Source of the DNA: WHSW01 sp963842795
GTDB lineage: Bacteria; Actinomycetota; Thermoleophilia; Solirubrobacterales; 70-9
Direction of reading: 5' to 3'
DNA: 64,000 nt
NCBI GenBank assembly: GCA_963842795.1
Contig: CAWJHV010000014.1
Location: forward strand, 1-64,000
Part shown: piece by piece, positions 27,679 to 35,477 of the stretch
Layout of the letters: the number at the start of each line of letters is the position of its first letter
How positions within the stretch are numbered: position 1 is the stretch's first letter
Made by a program: the position numbers and the translations under genes
The notes under the pieces: model-generated
The model's database searches: none
Told to the model about the DNA's origin: nothing
What the model saw: only the letters and a program-made list of their open reading frames with translations

Positions 27679-29031
27679 ATGGCGACCGCGATCCGCAAGC
27701 ACCTGCGTGACTTCGTCGCCGTCGCCGCCCTGCTGGTGGTCGCGCTCGTGGTCACCGTCTACATCGTCGAGAACCAGCGCCTGCGGATCCCGGTGTTCGA
27801 GGAGAAGCCGTTCGAGCTCAAGGCCGAGTTCGAGACCGCGCAGGCCGTCGTCCCCGGCCAGGGCCAGACGATCCGAGTCGCCGGGGTGCGGATCGGCGAC
27901 GTTTCCGACGTCGCGGTCGAGGACGGGGTCGGGGTCGTCAGCTTCGAGATCGAGCGCAAGTTCCTTCCCGTCTACAAGGACGCGACCGTGCTCATGCGGC
28001 CGACGACCGGGCTCAAGGACATGTTCTTCGAGCTCGACCCGGGAAGCGAGTCCGCGGGCGAGTTCGACGAGGGCGACACGATCCCGGTCTCGAACACCGC
28101 CCCCGACGTCAACCTCGACGAGATCCTCGCGGCGCTCGACTCCGACACGCAGGCCTACCTGAAGCTGCTCATCGTCGGCGCCGGCAAGGGGCTCGACGGC
28201 CGGGACGAGGAGCTGGGCAAGCTGCTCGGCTCCGTCGGGCCGATCAACAAGGACTTGGCGACGCTCAACCGCGAGGTCGCCCAGCGCAAGGAGAACCTCG
28301 CCCGGCTGATCCACAACTTCAACCTGCTGACGACGACCGTCGGCCAGTCCGACCAGGACCTGACCGAGCTCGTCTCGGCCTCGAACGGCGCCCTCGGAGC
28401 GATCGCCGATCAGGATCCGAACGTGCAGCGCGCGGTCAGCCTGCTGCCGGGCACGCTCACACAGGCGACCGAGACGCTCAACCACACCGCCCGGCTCGCA
28501 GCCGTGCTCGGCCCCGCGGTCGACGACCTGCGCCCGTTCGCGCGCAACCTCGACCAGCTCAACGGCTCGACGCGCCAGCTCGCCGAGCAGGCGACCCCCG
28601 TGCTCCAGGACGAGATCCGCCCGTTCGTGCGGGCCGCGCGGCGCCCCGTTCCGGACCTTCGCAAGGCCGCCGCGCGCTACTCGGCCGCGACGCCGGGCCT
28701 GACGACGGTGGCCAAGAAGATCAACCGGCTCTCCAACATGGCCGCGTACAACCCCAACGGGGCCGAGGCGCTCGGGACCACGGATCGCGACGAGGGCTAC
28801 CTCTACTGGCTCGCCTGGCTCGGCCACAACGGCGACTCGGTGTTCTCGGCCGGCGACGGCAACGGCTTCTTCCGGCGCATCTACTTCACGATCGGGTGCG
28901 ACCAGATCTCCGAGATCGTGCGCTCCACGCTCCCGGCCGAGGAGATCATCCGGGAGATCGTCACGGGCCTCACCCCGACGAACCAGAACCTGCTCTGCCC
29001 AGGCCTACCCAGCACCCCGAACTCGGACTGA
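27679..29031 (+). CDS. Mce-family protein, fifth of six
   Basis: A 450-residue MCE protein, the shortest of the set. Anchor FVAVAALLVVALVVTVYIV; MCE domain FELKAEFETAQAVVPGQGQT then IRVAGVRIGDVSDVAVEDG, without the insertions of the third and fourth genes; then DATVLMRPTTGLKDMFFELDPGS and the helical region. The end has two Cys (IGCDQISEIV, LLCPGLP). The start codon directly follows the previous stop; the sixth gene starts 3 bases after its stop. Confidence 0.9.
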   Translation: MATAIRKHLRDFVAVAALLVVALVVTVYIVENQRLRIPVFEEKPFELKAEFETAQAVVPGQGQTIRVAGVRIGDVSDVAVEDGVGVVSFEIERKFLPVYKDATVLMRPTTGLKDMFFELDPGSESAGEFDEGDTIPVSNTAPDVNLDEILAALDSDTQAYLKLLIVGAGKGLDGRDEELGKLLGSVGPINKDLATLNREVAQRKENLARLIHNFNLLTTTVGQSDQDLTELVSASNGALGAIADQDPNVQRAVSLLPGTLTQATETLNHTARLAAVLGPAVDDLRPFARNLDQLNGSTRQLAEQATPVLQDEIRPFVRAARRPVPDLRKAAARYSAATPGLTTVAKKINRLSNMAAYNPNGAEALGTTDRDEGYLYWLAWLGHNGDSVFSAGDGNGFFRRIYFTIGCDQISEIVRSTLPAEEIIREIVTGLTPTNQNLLCPGLPSTPNSD

Positions 29032-29034
29032 GCG

Positions 29035-30633
29035 ATGCAGAAGCAAGCGCCATCGATCGGACGCGTCCTCATCGCCGTCGGCTTCACGCTCTCGTGCTTC
29101 GGGCTGATCCTCTTCCTCTGGATCGCCTTCGGCGGGCCGATTCCCCTGAAGCCCGAGAGCTACCGGATCACCGCCTACTTCCCCGAGGCGACCCAGCTCG
29201 CCCAGGAGTCCGACGTGCGCATCGGCGGGGTCTCGGTCGGCAAGGTGAAGTCGATCGAGCTCGCTCCGCCCGATCAGCGGGTCAACGGAAAGGACACGAC
29301 CGAGGCCGAGATCGAGATCGAGCCCGAGTTCGCCCCGATCTCGACCGACGCGCGGGCGATCCTGCGCCAGAAGACGCTGCTCGGCGAGACCTACGTCGAG
29401 CTCACCTCGGGGACCGAGGCCGGGACCCAGGCCGCGCCGGTCTCGCTCGGCGCCGCGGCGGGCGTCTCCGACGCCGACTCGGAGGAGATCGAGTCGGTTC
29501 CCGAGGGCGGCACGCTCGGCGTCAGCCGCACCGAGGAGGCGACGCAGATCGACGAGATCTTCAACGCGCTCGACGAGGAGACCCGGACCTCGTTCCAGCG
29601 CTGGCAGGCGAGCGCGGCGACCGCGATCGACGGGCGCGGCCTCGACCTCAACGACGCCTTCGGGAACCTCGGTCCCTTCCTCACCGACGCCTCCGACATC
29701 ATCGACGTCCTCGGGCGCCAGAAGGAGGCGCTGAAGGGCGTCGTTCGCGACACGGGGCAGGTCTTCGAAGCGCTGACCGAGCGAGATCAGGAGCTCGCCG
29801 GGGTGGTCACGGGCACCGACAACACCTTCGACGCCCTCGCCTCCGAGGACCAGGCGCTGGCGCAGACGTTCCAGATCCTGCCCACGTTCCAGCGCGAGTC
29901 GCGGGCGACGCTGGAGCGGCTCGATCAGTTCCAGGTCAACGCGCACCCGCTCGTCAAACAGCTGATCCCGGTCGCCCGCGATCTCTCGCCGACCCTGCGC
30001 TCGGTGCGCGAGCTCTCGCCGCACCTGCGCAACCTGTTCGTCGACCTCCGCGGCCTCGAGGACGCCTCGCGCAAGGGCCTGCCGGCGCTGCGCGACTTCC
30101 TCGGCGGGCTTGCCCCGGTGCTCGACAAGCTCGATCCGTTCCTCGCCAACCTCAACCCGGTGATCCGCTACCTCGAGTTCCAGAAGGCCTCGGTGACCGA
30201 CTTCCTCGTCGGTCCATCAGCTGCGCTCTCGGGCAGCTATGAGCCGGTGGGCGGCGATCCGGCCCCGCGCCGCGGCCTGCGCCAGCTCGGCTACGTCGCC
30301 CAGGAGGCGCTCGCGATCTGGCCCAGCCGCCTGCCGAGCAACCGCGGCAACGGCTACCTCGAGCCCGGCGCCCTGACCGGTTACACCTCGGCCAAGAACG
30401 GGATCTTCCCCAACTTCGACTGCAAGAACACCGACTACGCCACGGGTGGCGCTCCGTCCTCACAGGACCCCGACGAGCAGGAGATCGTCAACGGCCAGAC
30501 CGTCGAGGGGCTCAACAACGACCAGCCGCCGGGCGTGGCCTACGCACCCTGCTTCATCGCCGGCGACTTCGAGAACTCGAAGCTCGGCAACTTCGGCGAC
30601 GACCGCTTCCCGCAGCTGTTCCAGGATCCGTAG
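29035..30633 (+). CDS. Mce-family protein, sixth of six
   Basis: A 532-residue MCE protein. Anchor VLIAVGFTLSCFGLILFLWIA; MCE domain YRITAYFPEATQLAQESDVR then IGGVSVGKVKSIELAPPDQR, with TLLGETYVELTSGTEA as the late strand. The helical region and a C-terminal segment with Cys (FPNFDCKNTDY, APCFIAGDFENSK) follow. It ends the operon and is convergent, 7 bases away, with the exonuclease-fold gene. No YrbE permease, MlaF-type ATPase or Mas protein is encoded on either side. Confidence 0.9.
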   Translation: MQKQAPSIGRVLIAVGFTLSCFGLILFLWIAFGGPIPLKPESYRITAYFPEATQLAQESDVRIGGVSVGKVKSIELAPPDQRVNGKDTTEAEIEIEPEFAPISTDARAILRQKTLLGETYVELTSGTEAGTQAAPVSLGAAAGVSDADSEEIESVPEGGTLGVSRTEEATQIDEIFNALDEETRTSFQRWQASAATAIDGRGLDLNDAFGNLGPFLTDASDIIDVLGRQKEALKGVVRDTGQVFEALTERDQELAGVVTGTDNTFDALASEDQALAQTFQILPTFQRESRATLERLDQFQVNAHPLVKQLIPVARDLSPTLRSVRELSPHLRNLFVDLRGLEDASRKGLPALRDFLGGLAPVLDKLDPFLANLNPVIRYLEFQKASVTDFLVGPSAALSGSYEPVGGDPAPRRGLRQLGYVAQEALAIWPSRLPSNRGNGYLEPGALTGYTSAKNGIFPNFDCKNTDYATGGAPSSQDPDEQEIVNGQTVEGLNNDQPPGVAYAPCFIAGDFENSKLGNFGDDRFPQLFQDP

Positions 30634-30640
30634 GCCACGG

Positions 30641-31423
30641 CTACGCGGCCCGCAGCTCGGGGTCGAAGATGGCCTCGAGCGCCGAGTGGTCCGAGAGCCC
30701 GTCCTCGCGCCAGCCGTGGTGGTAATCGCACCACTGGGGGCGCAGCCCGGCCGAGGCGAGGATGTGGTCGATGCGAAGGCCCGCCTTGCGGCGCGCGCGG
30801 GTGTGCAGGACCCAGCTCGCGTCCTGGCGCTCGTAGCCGTGCAGATCCCGAAAGACGTCGCGAAGGCCCCAGTCCTCGAGCCCCGGGAGGATCGAGCGCT
30901 CGCCGCGGTCCCAGCGCTCCAACAGCTCCGGATGGTCGGCGGCGAACGTGATCACGTCGCCGTCCATCGTCTCGCCCCGCGGGAGGTTGAGGTCGCCGCA
31001 GAGCACGCGATGGCGGTCGCCGGGACGGCTGAGACGCTCGTAGAGCGCCTCGCAGGTCTCGATCTTGACAATGCCGCGGTTGAGCGCCGACGGGATGTGC
31101 GCGTGGTGCAGCTCCAGCGGGCCATGGGGCATGTCCACGACGGTCGAGAGGACGCGCTCGGGAAGAGGCGCGCCGACCGCCGGCAGTTCGAACAGCGGCC
31201 AGCGAGAGACCGTCAGGTTGAAGAGGCGCCGGCCGTTGCGGAACCGGCTCGAGTCGAGGGCGTGCGTGAGGCCCGCTTCGGCCAGCACCTCGGCGAAGTG
31301 GCCGACGGTCGAGGGCCGGATCTCCTGCAGGCAGACGAGATCGGGCTCTTGGCGCGCGAGCGCCTCGGCCTGCCGGCGCAGGTCCCTGGTGCGGCCGGCG
31401 ACGTTCCAGGTGATCAGCTTCAT
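30641..31423 (-). CDS. Endonuclease/exonuclease/phosphatase-family protein
   Basis: A 260-residue protein of the EEP fold (exonuclease III / DNase I-like). Motifs in order: ITWNVAGRTRDLRRQAEALA, metal Glu in VCLQEIRPS, catalytic VLCGDLNLPRGET (Asp/Asn), RIDHILAS, and final LSDHSALEAIF (Asp-His). No signal peptide, so probably cytoplasmic; DNA repair or nucleotide/lipid phosphatase activity are both possible. ATG 31423 starts exactly at the first strand; the longer frame upstream is not coding. No strong ribosome site is seen. Confidence 0.87.
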   Translation of the reverse strand: MKLITWNVAGRTRDLRRQAEALARQEPDLVCLQEIRPSTVGHFAEVLAEAGLTHALDSSRFRNGRRLFNLTVSRWPLFELPAVGAPLPERVLSTVVDMPHGPLELHHAHIPSALNRGIVKIETCEALYERLSRPGDRHRVLCGDLNLPRGETMDGDVITFAADHPELLERWDRGERSILPGLEDWGLRDVFRDLHGYERQDASWVLHTRARRKAGLRIDHILASAGLRPQWCDYHHGWREDGLSDHSALEAIFDPELRAA

Positions 31424-31666
31424 CGGCGACGTCAGTCTGCTGCCGGGTCCGGACCAACCGCTCGGCGCCGTTGGGCGTTGAGTGCGGGATCTTGGCTCCA
31501 GAGCAACCAAAATCCTCCACTCGCCGGGCGGGGACGGGCCGGCCCGCAGGCCAACCCAAGCGCCGATACGGCCCGTCCGCGTCACACCGCGCGCGGCGTC
31601 GGCCGCACCGGCCCGCCCTACGACCTCGTCGCTGGGCACGGCCGCGGGCCCGGGCTCGCCCGCGAC
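31424..31666. other. Divergent intergenic region, no gene seen
   Basis: A 243-base GC-rich stretch between the exonuclease-fold gene (-) and the SCP2 gene (+). I see no open frame with coding character and no strong repeat; it should hold the promoter of the minus-strand gene. Only the TAGGAT at 31667 on its right edge looks like a promoter element. Confidence 0.5.
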
Positions 31667-31672
31667 TAGGAT
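31667..31672 (+). promoter_or_regulatory. Leaderless-type -10 element (TAGGAT)
   Basis: TAGGAT lies 6 bases before ATG 31679 and no ribosome site is present, so the SCP2 message probably begins at or next to its start codon. Confidence 0.5.
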
Positions 31673-31678
31673 TCGGGC

Positions 31679-32095
31679 ATGGCCCTGTTCAAGGACTCGC
31701 AGGACGTGTACGACACGCTCGGGCGGCTGTTCGTCGAGCTCGCGAGCGACGAGGAGCTGGCCCCGAAGTTCCGCAAGGCGAACACGATCGTCCGCTACGC
31801 GTACTCCGATCCCGAGTCGGCGATCACCGTGCGCCTGCAGGAGGGCCAGCCGGGGGACGTGGACTTCGGCGAGTCGGAGATGGAGCCCGAGGTGACGATG
31901 ACGATGGAGGCCGACACCGCCCACCGCTTCTGGCTCGGGCAGGTCAACGTCACCGTCGCCCTCGCCCGCGGGGAGATCAAGGCCAAGGGCCCGGTGGCGA
32001 AGATCCTCAAGCTGGTTCCGCTGGCTAAGCCCGTCTTCCCGCGCTACAAGGCGCAGCTCGAGGAGCAGGGGCGGTCGGACCTCGTGGATGCCTGA
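31679..32095 (+). CDS. SCP2 sterol/lipid-binding domain protein
   Basis: A 138-residue single-domain SCP2 protein: an N-terminal helix (LGRLFVELASDEELAPKFRK), central strands (AITVRLQEGQPGDVDFG), the TMTMEADTAHRFWLGQVNV ligand-cavity helix, and a C-terminal LKLVPLAKPVFPRYKAQLEE helix. SCP2 domains bind acyl-CoAs and other lipids in the cytoplasm. It is followed after 15 bases by an unrecognised gene on the same strand and lies close to the Mce locus, which suits lipid traffic but does not prove a link. Confidence 0.85.
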   Translation: MALFKDSQDVYDTLGRLFVELASDEELAPKFRKANTIVRYAYSDPESAITVRLQEGQPGDVDFGESEMEPEVTMTMEADTAHRFWLGQVNVTVALARGEIKAKGPVAKILKLVPLAKPVFPRYKAQLEEQGRSDLVDA

Positions 32096-32110
32096 GCGGC
32101 GGGGGGCGCG

Positions 32111-32773
32111 GTGAAGGCCGATGAGTGGGCCGGGATCGTCCGTGACCTGGCCGCCAAGCGCGGGGTCGCGTACGAGCCGGTCGGAGGGCTGAACCCCCGG
32201 GGCGGGCCGGCTGCGCTCTGCCCGGGCGGGACGAACCGGATCACGGGCGAGCTCGCGAGCGAGTTCTGGGGCGCCTCGTGCGACGCCGACGAGCGCGAGG
32301 AGGGCGGGCTGTTCTCCAAGTCGGTGCTCCCGCGGGCGGTGCTCGCCAAGGCCCACATGCCCGACCTGGCGCAGGTGGTCCCGATCTTCAACGTCGAGTC
32401 GGTGGAGCCGAGCGAGCGGGTCGAACAGCTCGCCAGCCGCCGCAAGGTCGAGTTCGAGTCGATCGACTTCAACCGCCGCTTCCTGGCAACGGTCCCGAGC
32501 GACCACGATCCGATCGCCCTGCGCGAGCTGTTCAGCCCGGGTTTCCTCGACTGGGCGGCCCGGATCCACAACGAGATCGACTTCGGGATCACGGATCGCC
32601 AGCTCTACCTCCACTGGCGGCTCCGCGACCGGACTCCCGCTGAGTACGGCGAGGCGCTCGACAACGCCGGCCAGCTGTTCAAGCGCCTGCGCAGCGAGAT
32701 GGAGGAGTCGGGCCTGCACACCTACCAGCCCGGGCCGTGGCACGCCGGTCTGGAGCCCTTTCCGGACAGCTAG
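32111..32773 (+). CDS. Hypothetical protein, 220 aa
   Basis: I do not recognise a family. It is a soluble, mixed alpha/beta protein with no signal peptide or membrane helix. Notable stretches are GGTNRITGELASEFWGASCD, FSKSVLPRAVLAKAHMPDLA and a late ITDRQLYLHWRLRDRTPAEY that reads like a domain-ending helix. GTG 32111 lies 15 bases after the SCP2 stop, so the two are probably co-transcribed; a role with SCP2 is only inferred from that. Confidence 0.75.
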   Translation: MKADEWAGIVRDLAAKRGVAYEPVGGLNPRGGPAALCPGGTNRITGELASEFWGASCDADEREEGGLFSKSVLPRAVLAKAHMPDLAQVVPIFNVESVEPSERVEQLASRRKVEFESIDFNRRFLATVPSDHDPIALRELFSPGFLDWAARIHNEIDFGITDRQLYLHWRLRDRTPAEYGEALDNAGQLFKRLRSEMEESGLHTYQPGPWHAGLEPFPDS

Positions 32774-32793
32774 CGCCCCGGACGGGCCCCACC

Positions 32794-33414
32794 TCAGGGC
32801 GGCAGCCGGCTCGTGTCCGCCGCCGCGTCCTCATAGCCCTCGTCCCACGGCAGCAGGATCCGGGGCTCGGCGCGGGTGCCGACGACGCGGGGCAGGATCG
32901 GCTCGATCTCGCGCTCGCGAGCAGCCTCGATCACCGCGTCGGTGGTCTCGTGCTCGAGCAGCGTCTCCAGGGTCTTGATCGTCGGGAAGACGAGCTCGAG
33001 CTCGCCGGCGGCATGCGAGTCGAGCGCGGCCCGCGGCGCGAACCAGCCCGCGTCCGAGACCTCGACCCCGTCGGCCTCGGGCGCCGCATGCGCGCCCGCG
33101 AGGGCGACGAAGAAGTGGGTGTCGAAGCGCACCGGCACCACCTCCGGCGTGATCCAACGCGACCAGGCGACGAGCTCGGCCTCGGCACCGACCTCGATGC
33201 CGGTCTCCTCGGCGAGCTCCCGGGCGGCGCACTCCGCGGCTGTCTCGCCGTCCTCGATCATCCCGCCGGGGAAGACCCAGACCCCGGGCATGAACGAGGC
33301 CTCGGTCGAGCGCCGGACCATCAGCACCTCGATTCCCGGGTCACCGTGCCTGGCGCCCTTGCGCAGCAGCAGGATCGTCGCCGCGGGGCGCGGGCTCACC
33401 GGCTTCTGGCTCAC
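32794..33414 (-). CDS. NUDIX hydrolase
   Basis: A 206-residue pyrophosphohydrolase. The Nudix box G-x5-E-x7-REU-xEExGU is intact: GMIEDGETAAECAARELAEE then TGI, at about residues 51-73. A C-terminal ~60-residue extension (ELELVFPTIKTLETLLEHET) resembles the NUDT19 / coenzyme-A-type Nudix proteins that cleave CoA or nucleoside diphosphate-linked substrates; the exact substrate is not readable. The GTG 33414 start lacks a ribosome site but has TATCGT 6 bases upstream, i.e. a leaderless promoter that overlaps that of the divergent rubredoxin. Confidence 0.9.
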   Translation of the reverse strand: MSQKPVSPRPAATILLLRKGARHGDPGIEVLMVRRSTEASFMPGVWVFPGGMIEDGETAAECAARELAEETGIEVGAEAELVAWSRWITPEVVPVRFDTHFFVALAGAHAAPEADGVEVSDAGWFAPRAALDSHAAGELELVFPTIKTLETLLEHETTDAVIEAAREREIEPILPRVVGTRAEPRILLPWDEGYEDAAADTSRLPP

Positions 33415-33420
33415 GCGCGG

Positions 33421-33430
33421 ACGATAACCT
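33421..33430. promoter_or_regulatory. Overlapping face-to-face -10 elements (ACGATAACCT)
   Basis: Minus-strand TATCGT (complement of 33421-33426) lies 6 bases from the NUDIX GTG; plus-strand TAACCT (33425-33430) lies 8 bases from the rubredoxin GTG. The two hexamers share the TA at 33425-33426. Both genes lack ribosome sites. The whole divergent gap is 24 bases. Confidence 0.5.
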
Positions 33431-33438
33431 GCCCGACC

Positions 33439-33615
33439 GTGGAGGCCACCAAGCAGCTCTACATCTGCAGCTCCTGCGGGTTCATCTACGACCCCGACGA
33501 GGGCGATCCCGACGGCGGCATTCCCCCCGGGACGGCCTTCGACCAGATCCCCGACACCTGGTTCTGCCCCGTCTGCGGAGCTCGCAAGGCCGACTTCGAG
33601 CCTTACGACGGCTGA
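33439..33615 (+). CDS. Rubredoxin
   Basis: A 58-residue one-iron electron carrier. Two C-x2-C knuckles, CSSCGFIYDPDEGDPDGGIP and FCPVCGARKADFEPY, bind Fe; the PDTWFCPVCG segment is diagnostic. Rubredoxins pass electrons to alkane hydroxylases or oxygen/superoxide-detoxifying enzymes; no alkB is in the window. GTG 33439 follows TAACCT by 8 bases and has no ribosome site, consistent with a leaderless message. Confidence 0.95.
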   Translation: MEATKQLYICSSCGFIYDPDEGDPDGGIPPGTAFDQIPDTWFCPVCGARKADFEPYDG

Positions 33616-33655
33616 ATAACTCGCGCCACGTCCTCAGCTCCCGCTCGAATCAATT

Positions 33656-33680
33656 GTCCGCGGCTACGCCGCGGACTTCT
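33656..33680. terminator. Hairpin terminator between rubredoxin and DUF4349 gene
   Basis: GTCCGCGGC and GCCGCGGAC form a perfect 9-bp stem with a TAC loop, followed on the plus strand by TTCTGTTTCTG. It suits rubredoxin termination and, read from the other side, the convergent DUF4349 gene. Confidence 0.7.
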
Positions 33681-33717
33681 GTTTCTGCTCCCGCCTCCGG
33701 GCGTGCGCGGTGGTGTC

Positions 33718-34914
33718 TTAACCGTCTAGGGCTTGCTCTCTGGCTCGCCTGTGTACCCGGCTGATGGCGAACGCGGCCAGGGCGGCGACGAGGGAGAGCG
33801 GGAGGAGGACAGCGAGGCTGATCAGCGCGATCCCGCCGATCACCTCGAGGACGCGGCCGGCGTCGTCGAGCGCGTCGCCCAGGCTCCAGCCGCCGTCGTC
33901 GTCGGAGGCGGGCCCGTCAGAGGTCACCTCGACGCCGACGGTCGCGAACCGCCCCTGGCGCTTGACGCCGTTGAGCGCCTGCTGCTGGGCGTCGGCCTGG
34001 GCGTCGAGCGATGCGATCCGGGACTTGATCACCAGCCGCTCCTCGCGGCTGTCGGCCTTGATCAGCTCGATCCGGGCCTGGCTGATCCCGTCGAGGGTCC
34101 GCGCGAGGTCCTTGCGGGCCCGCACGGCGCGGGCCGTGATGTCCTCGCCGCCCTCGGTCCGCGAGATCACGTCGGCGAGCCCGGAGAGGTCGGTGAGCGC
34201 CGCGTCGAGGTGCTTGTAGGGGATCTCGAGCTCGAACGAGGCTCGGGCGCCGCCCTGGTCGCGGGTCACCTGAGAGGTGGAGACGATCCCGTCGTAGCGG
34301 TCGGTGACCTCGACCACGCCGTTGGCGACCTCCTGCACGTCGTCGGAGTCGGCGCCGAGGGTGAGCCGCGCGGTCGCGTCGAAGATCCGGTCGTCGGTGC
34401 CGCGGGCGAGGCCGCCGCGGTCGACCGCGCCCGCGGCGGAGTCCGTGGCCGAGGGGGCGACCGGCTTCTCCGTGGTGCGAGGAACCTCGAGGCTGTACTC
34501 CTCGGCCGCGCCCGCCGACGGCGCGGCCGGGGCGCTCTGGTCCTCGAGCCGCGTCCCGGAGCCGCCGCCCCCGCCGGCGCGGCCGGGCGTCTCGGACCCG
34601 GCGTTCGACGAGCTCGTCGAGGCCGAGTCGTCGCCGGAGTCCAAGCCGATCCGATCGACGTTCGAGACCACGACGCCCGCGACCACGACCGCGGTCGCGA
34701 CCGCCCCGGCCGGGATCAGGATCCGTCGCGGCGGGGTGGAGGAGATCCGGTCCCAGAGCCGTCGCAGGGCGCCCGCGCGCGCGGCGTTGCCGGGGCCGAG
34801 CCCGCGATCTCGCGGAAACCCGGCCTCGGCCCACTCGTCCAGCCGCCGGGCGAAGTCGATCTCCGGCTCGGGACGCGCGGCCCGCAGCTCCTGCTCGAGC
34901 TCGTCAAGCCTCAT
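33718..34914 (-). CDS. DUF4349 membrane protein, likely paired with the ECF sigma factor
   Basis: A 398-residue protein. A soluble N-terminal ~55 residues precede a membrane helix (ILIPAGAVATAVVVAGVVVS). Then come a Ser/Gly/Pro-rich linker, the DUF4349 domain (RLTLGADSDDVQEVANGVVE to GVKRQGRFATVGVEVTS) with a coiled coil (AQADAQQQALNGVKRQG), and a second membrane helix (VIGGIALISLAVLLPLSLVA) near the end. Its start overlaps the sigma gene stop by 11 bases. That gene order, with a cytoplasmic N-terminus and extracytoplasmic sensor, suggests an anti-sigma role, although no zinc-binding anti-sigma motif is present. Confidence 0.85.
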   Translation of the reverse strand: MRLDELEQELRAARPEPEIDFARRLDEWAEAGFPRDRGLGPGNAARAGALRRLWDRISSTPPRRILIPAGAVATAVVVAGVVVSNVDRIGLDSGDDSASTSSSNAGSETPGRAGGGGGSGTRLEDQSAPAAPSAGAAEEYSLEVPRTTEKPVAPSATDSAAGAVDRGGLARGTDDRIFDATARLTLGADSDDVQEVANGVVEVTDRYDGIVSTSQVTRDQGGARASFELEIPYKHLDAALTDLSGLADVISRTEGGEDITARAVRARKDLARTLDGISQARIELIKADSREERLVIKSRIASLDAQADAQQQALNGVKRQGRFATVGVEVTSDGPASDDDGGWSLGDALDDAGRVLEVIGGIALISLAVLLPLSLVAALAAFAISRVHRRAREQALDG

Positions 34915-35470
34915 CGCATGCCTCCCTCAGTTTCTCCATCGCCCGGTGTAGCTTCGTTCCCGCATTCGATTCGCTGACCCCGATCACGGCGGCGATCTCG
35001 GCGTTCGAGAGCCCGGCGAAGTACTTGAGCGCGACCAGCTCCCGCTCGCGCGGCGAGAGCGTCGCCAGCGCGGCGCTCACGGTCGTCCGCCGCAGCGCCG
35101 CCTCGGCCGCCTCCTCGTGGACGCCCGCGGCGGCGACGTCCTCGGGCTCGTCGCTGAGCGGGGTGTGGCGGGAGCGCCGCCGGAGCTCGTCGAGGGCGGC
35201 GTTGCGCGCGATCCCGAACAGCCACCCGCGGCGCGAGCCGCGCTCGGGCTTGAAGCTCGCCCGCCGCCGGTAGGCGCGCTCGAACGCCTGCGCGGTCACG
35301 TCCTCGGCGGCGCTGCGGTCGCGCAGCAGCCCGGAGACGTAGGCGTAGACGTCGTCGCGGCTCGAGCGGTAGAGCTCGTCGAAAGCCGTCTCGGCCTCCG
35401 AGGGAGCCTCGATCGCCGGCGCCACGAGCGTCTCGTTCATGGCCGTACTACGGCGACGGCCGAGGTTCAT
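34904..35470 (-). CDS. ECF-type RNA polymerase sigma factor
   Basis: A ~188-residue sigma70-family factor with only regions 2 and 4. Region 2: FDELYRSSRDDVYAYVSGLL, RSAAEDVTAQAFERAYRR, RRGWLFGIARNAALDELRRR. Region 4: LATLSPRERELVALKYFAGL then SNAEIAAVIGVSESNAGTKL. It would direct polymerase to its own promoter class under control of the overlapping DUF4349 gene. Starts possible: ATG 35470, GTG 35473, or ATG 35440. I prefer 35470 because it lies 7 bases after the stop of the upstream gene, which suits coupling. Confidence 0.9.
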   Translation of the reverse strand: MNLGRRRSTAMNETLVAPAIEAPSEAETAFDELYRSSRDDVYAYVSGLLRDRSAAEDVTAQAFERAYRRRASFKPERGSRRGWLFGIARNAALDELRRRSRHTPLSDEPEDVAAAGVHEEAAEAALRRTTVSAALATLSPRERELVALKYFAGLSNAEIAAVIGVSESNAGTKLHRAMEKLREACDEA

Positions 35471-35477
35471 CACACGC

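Noticed and set aside
25999..28827. A 942-residue minus-strand open frame across the mce genes
   Set aside because: Its Glu/Arg/Val/Asp repetition mirrors the mce codons on the other strand, and the plus-strand frames have anchors, MCE domains and coupled starts.
31471..32028. Plus-strand open frame starting in the gap before the SCP2 gene
   Set aside because: It overlaps the SCP2 gene in another frame, is Arg/Gly-rich, and lacks a ribosome site or domain.
33421..33430. A riboswitch or long 5-prime leader before rubredoxin
   Set aside because: Only 24 bases separate the two divergent start codons, too short for any structured leader.
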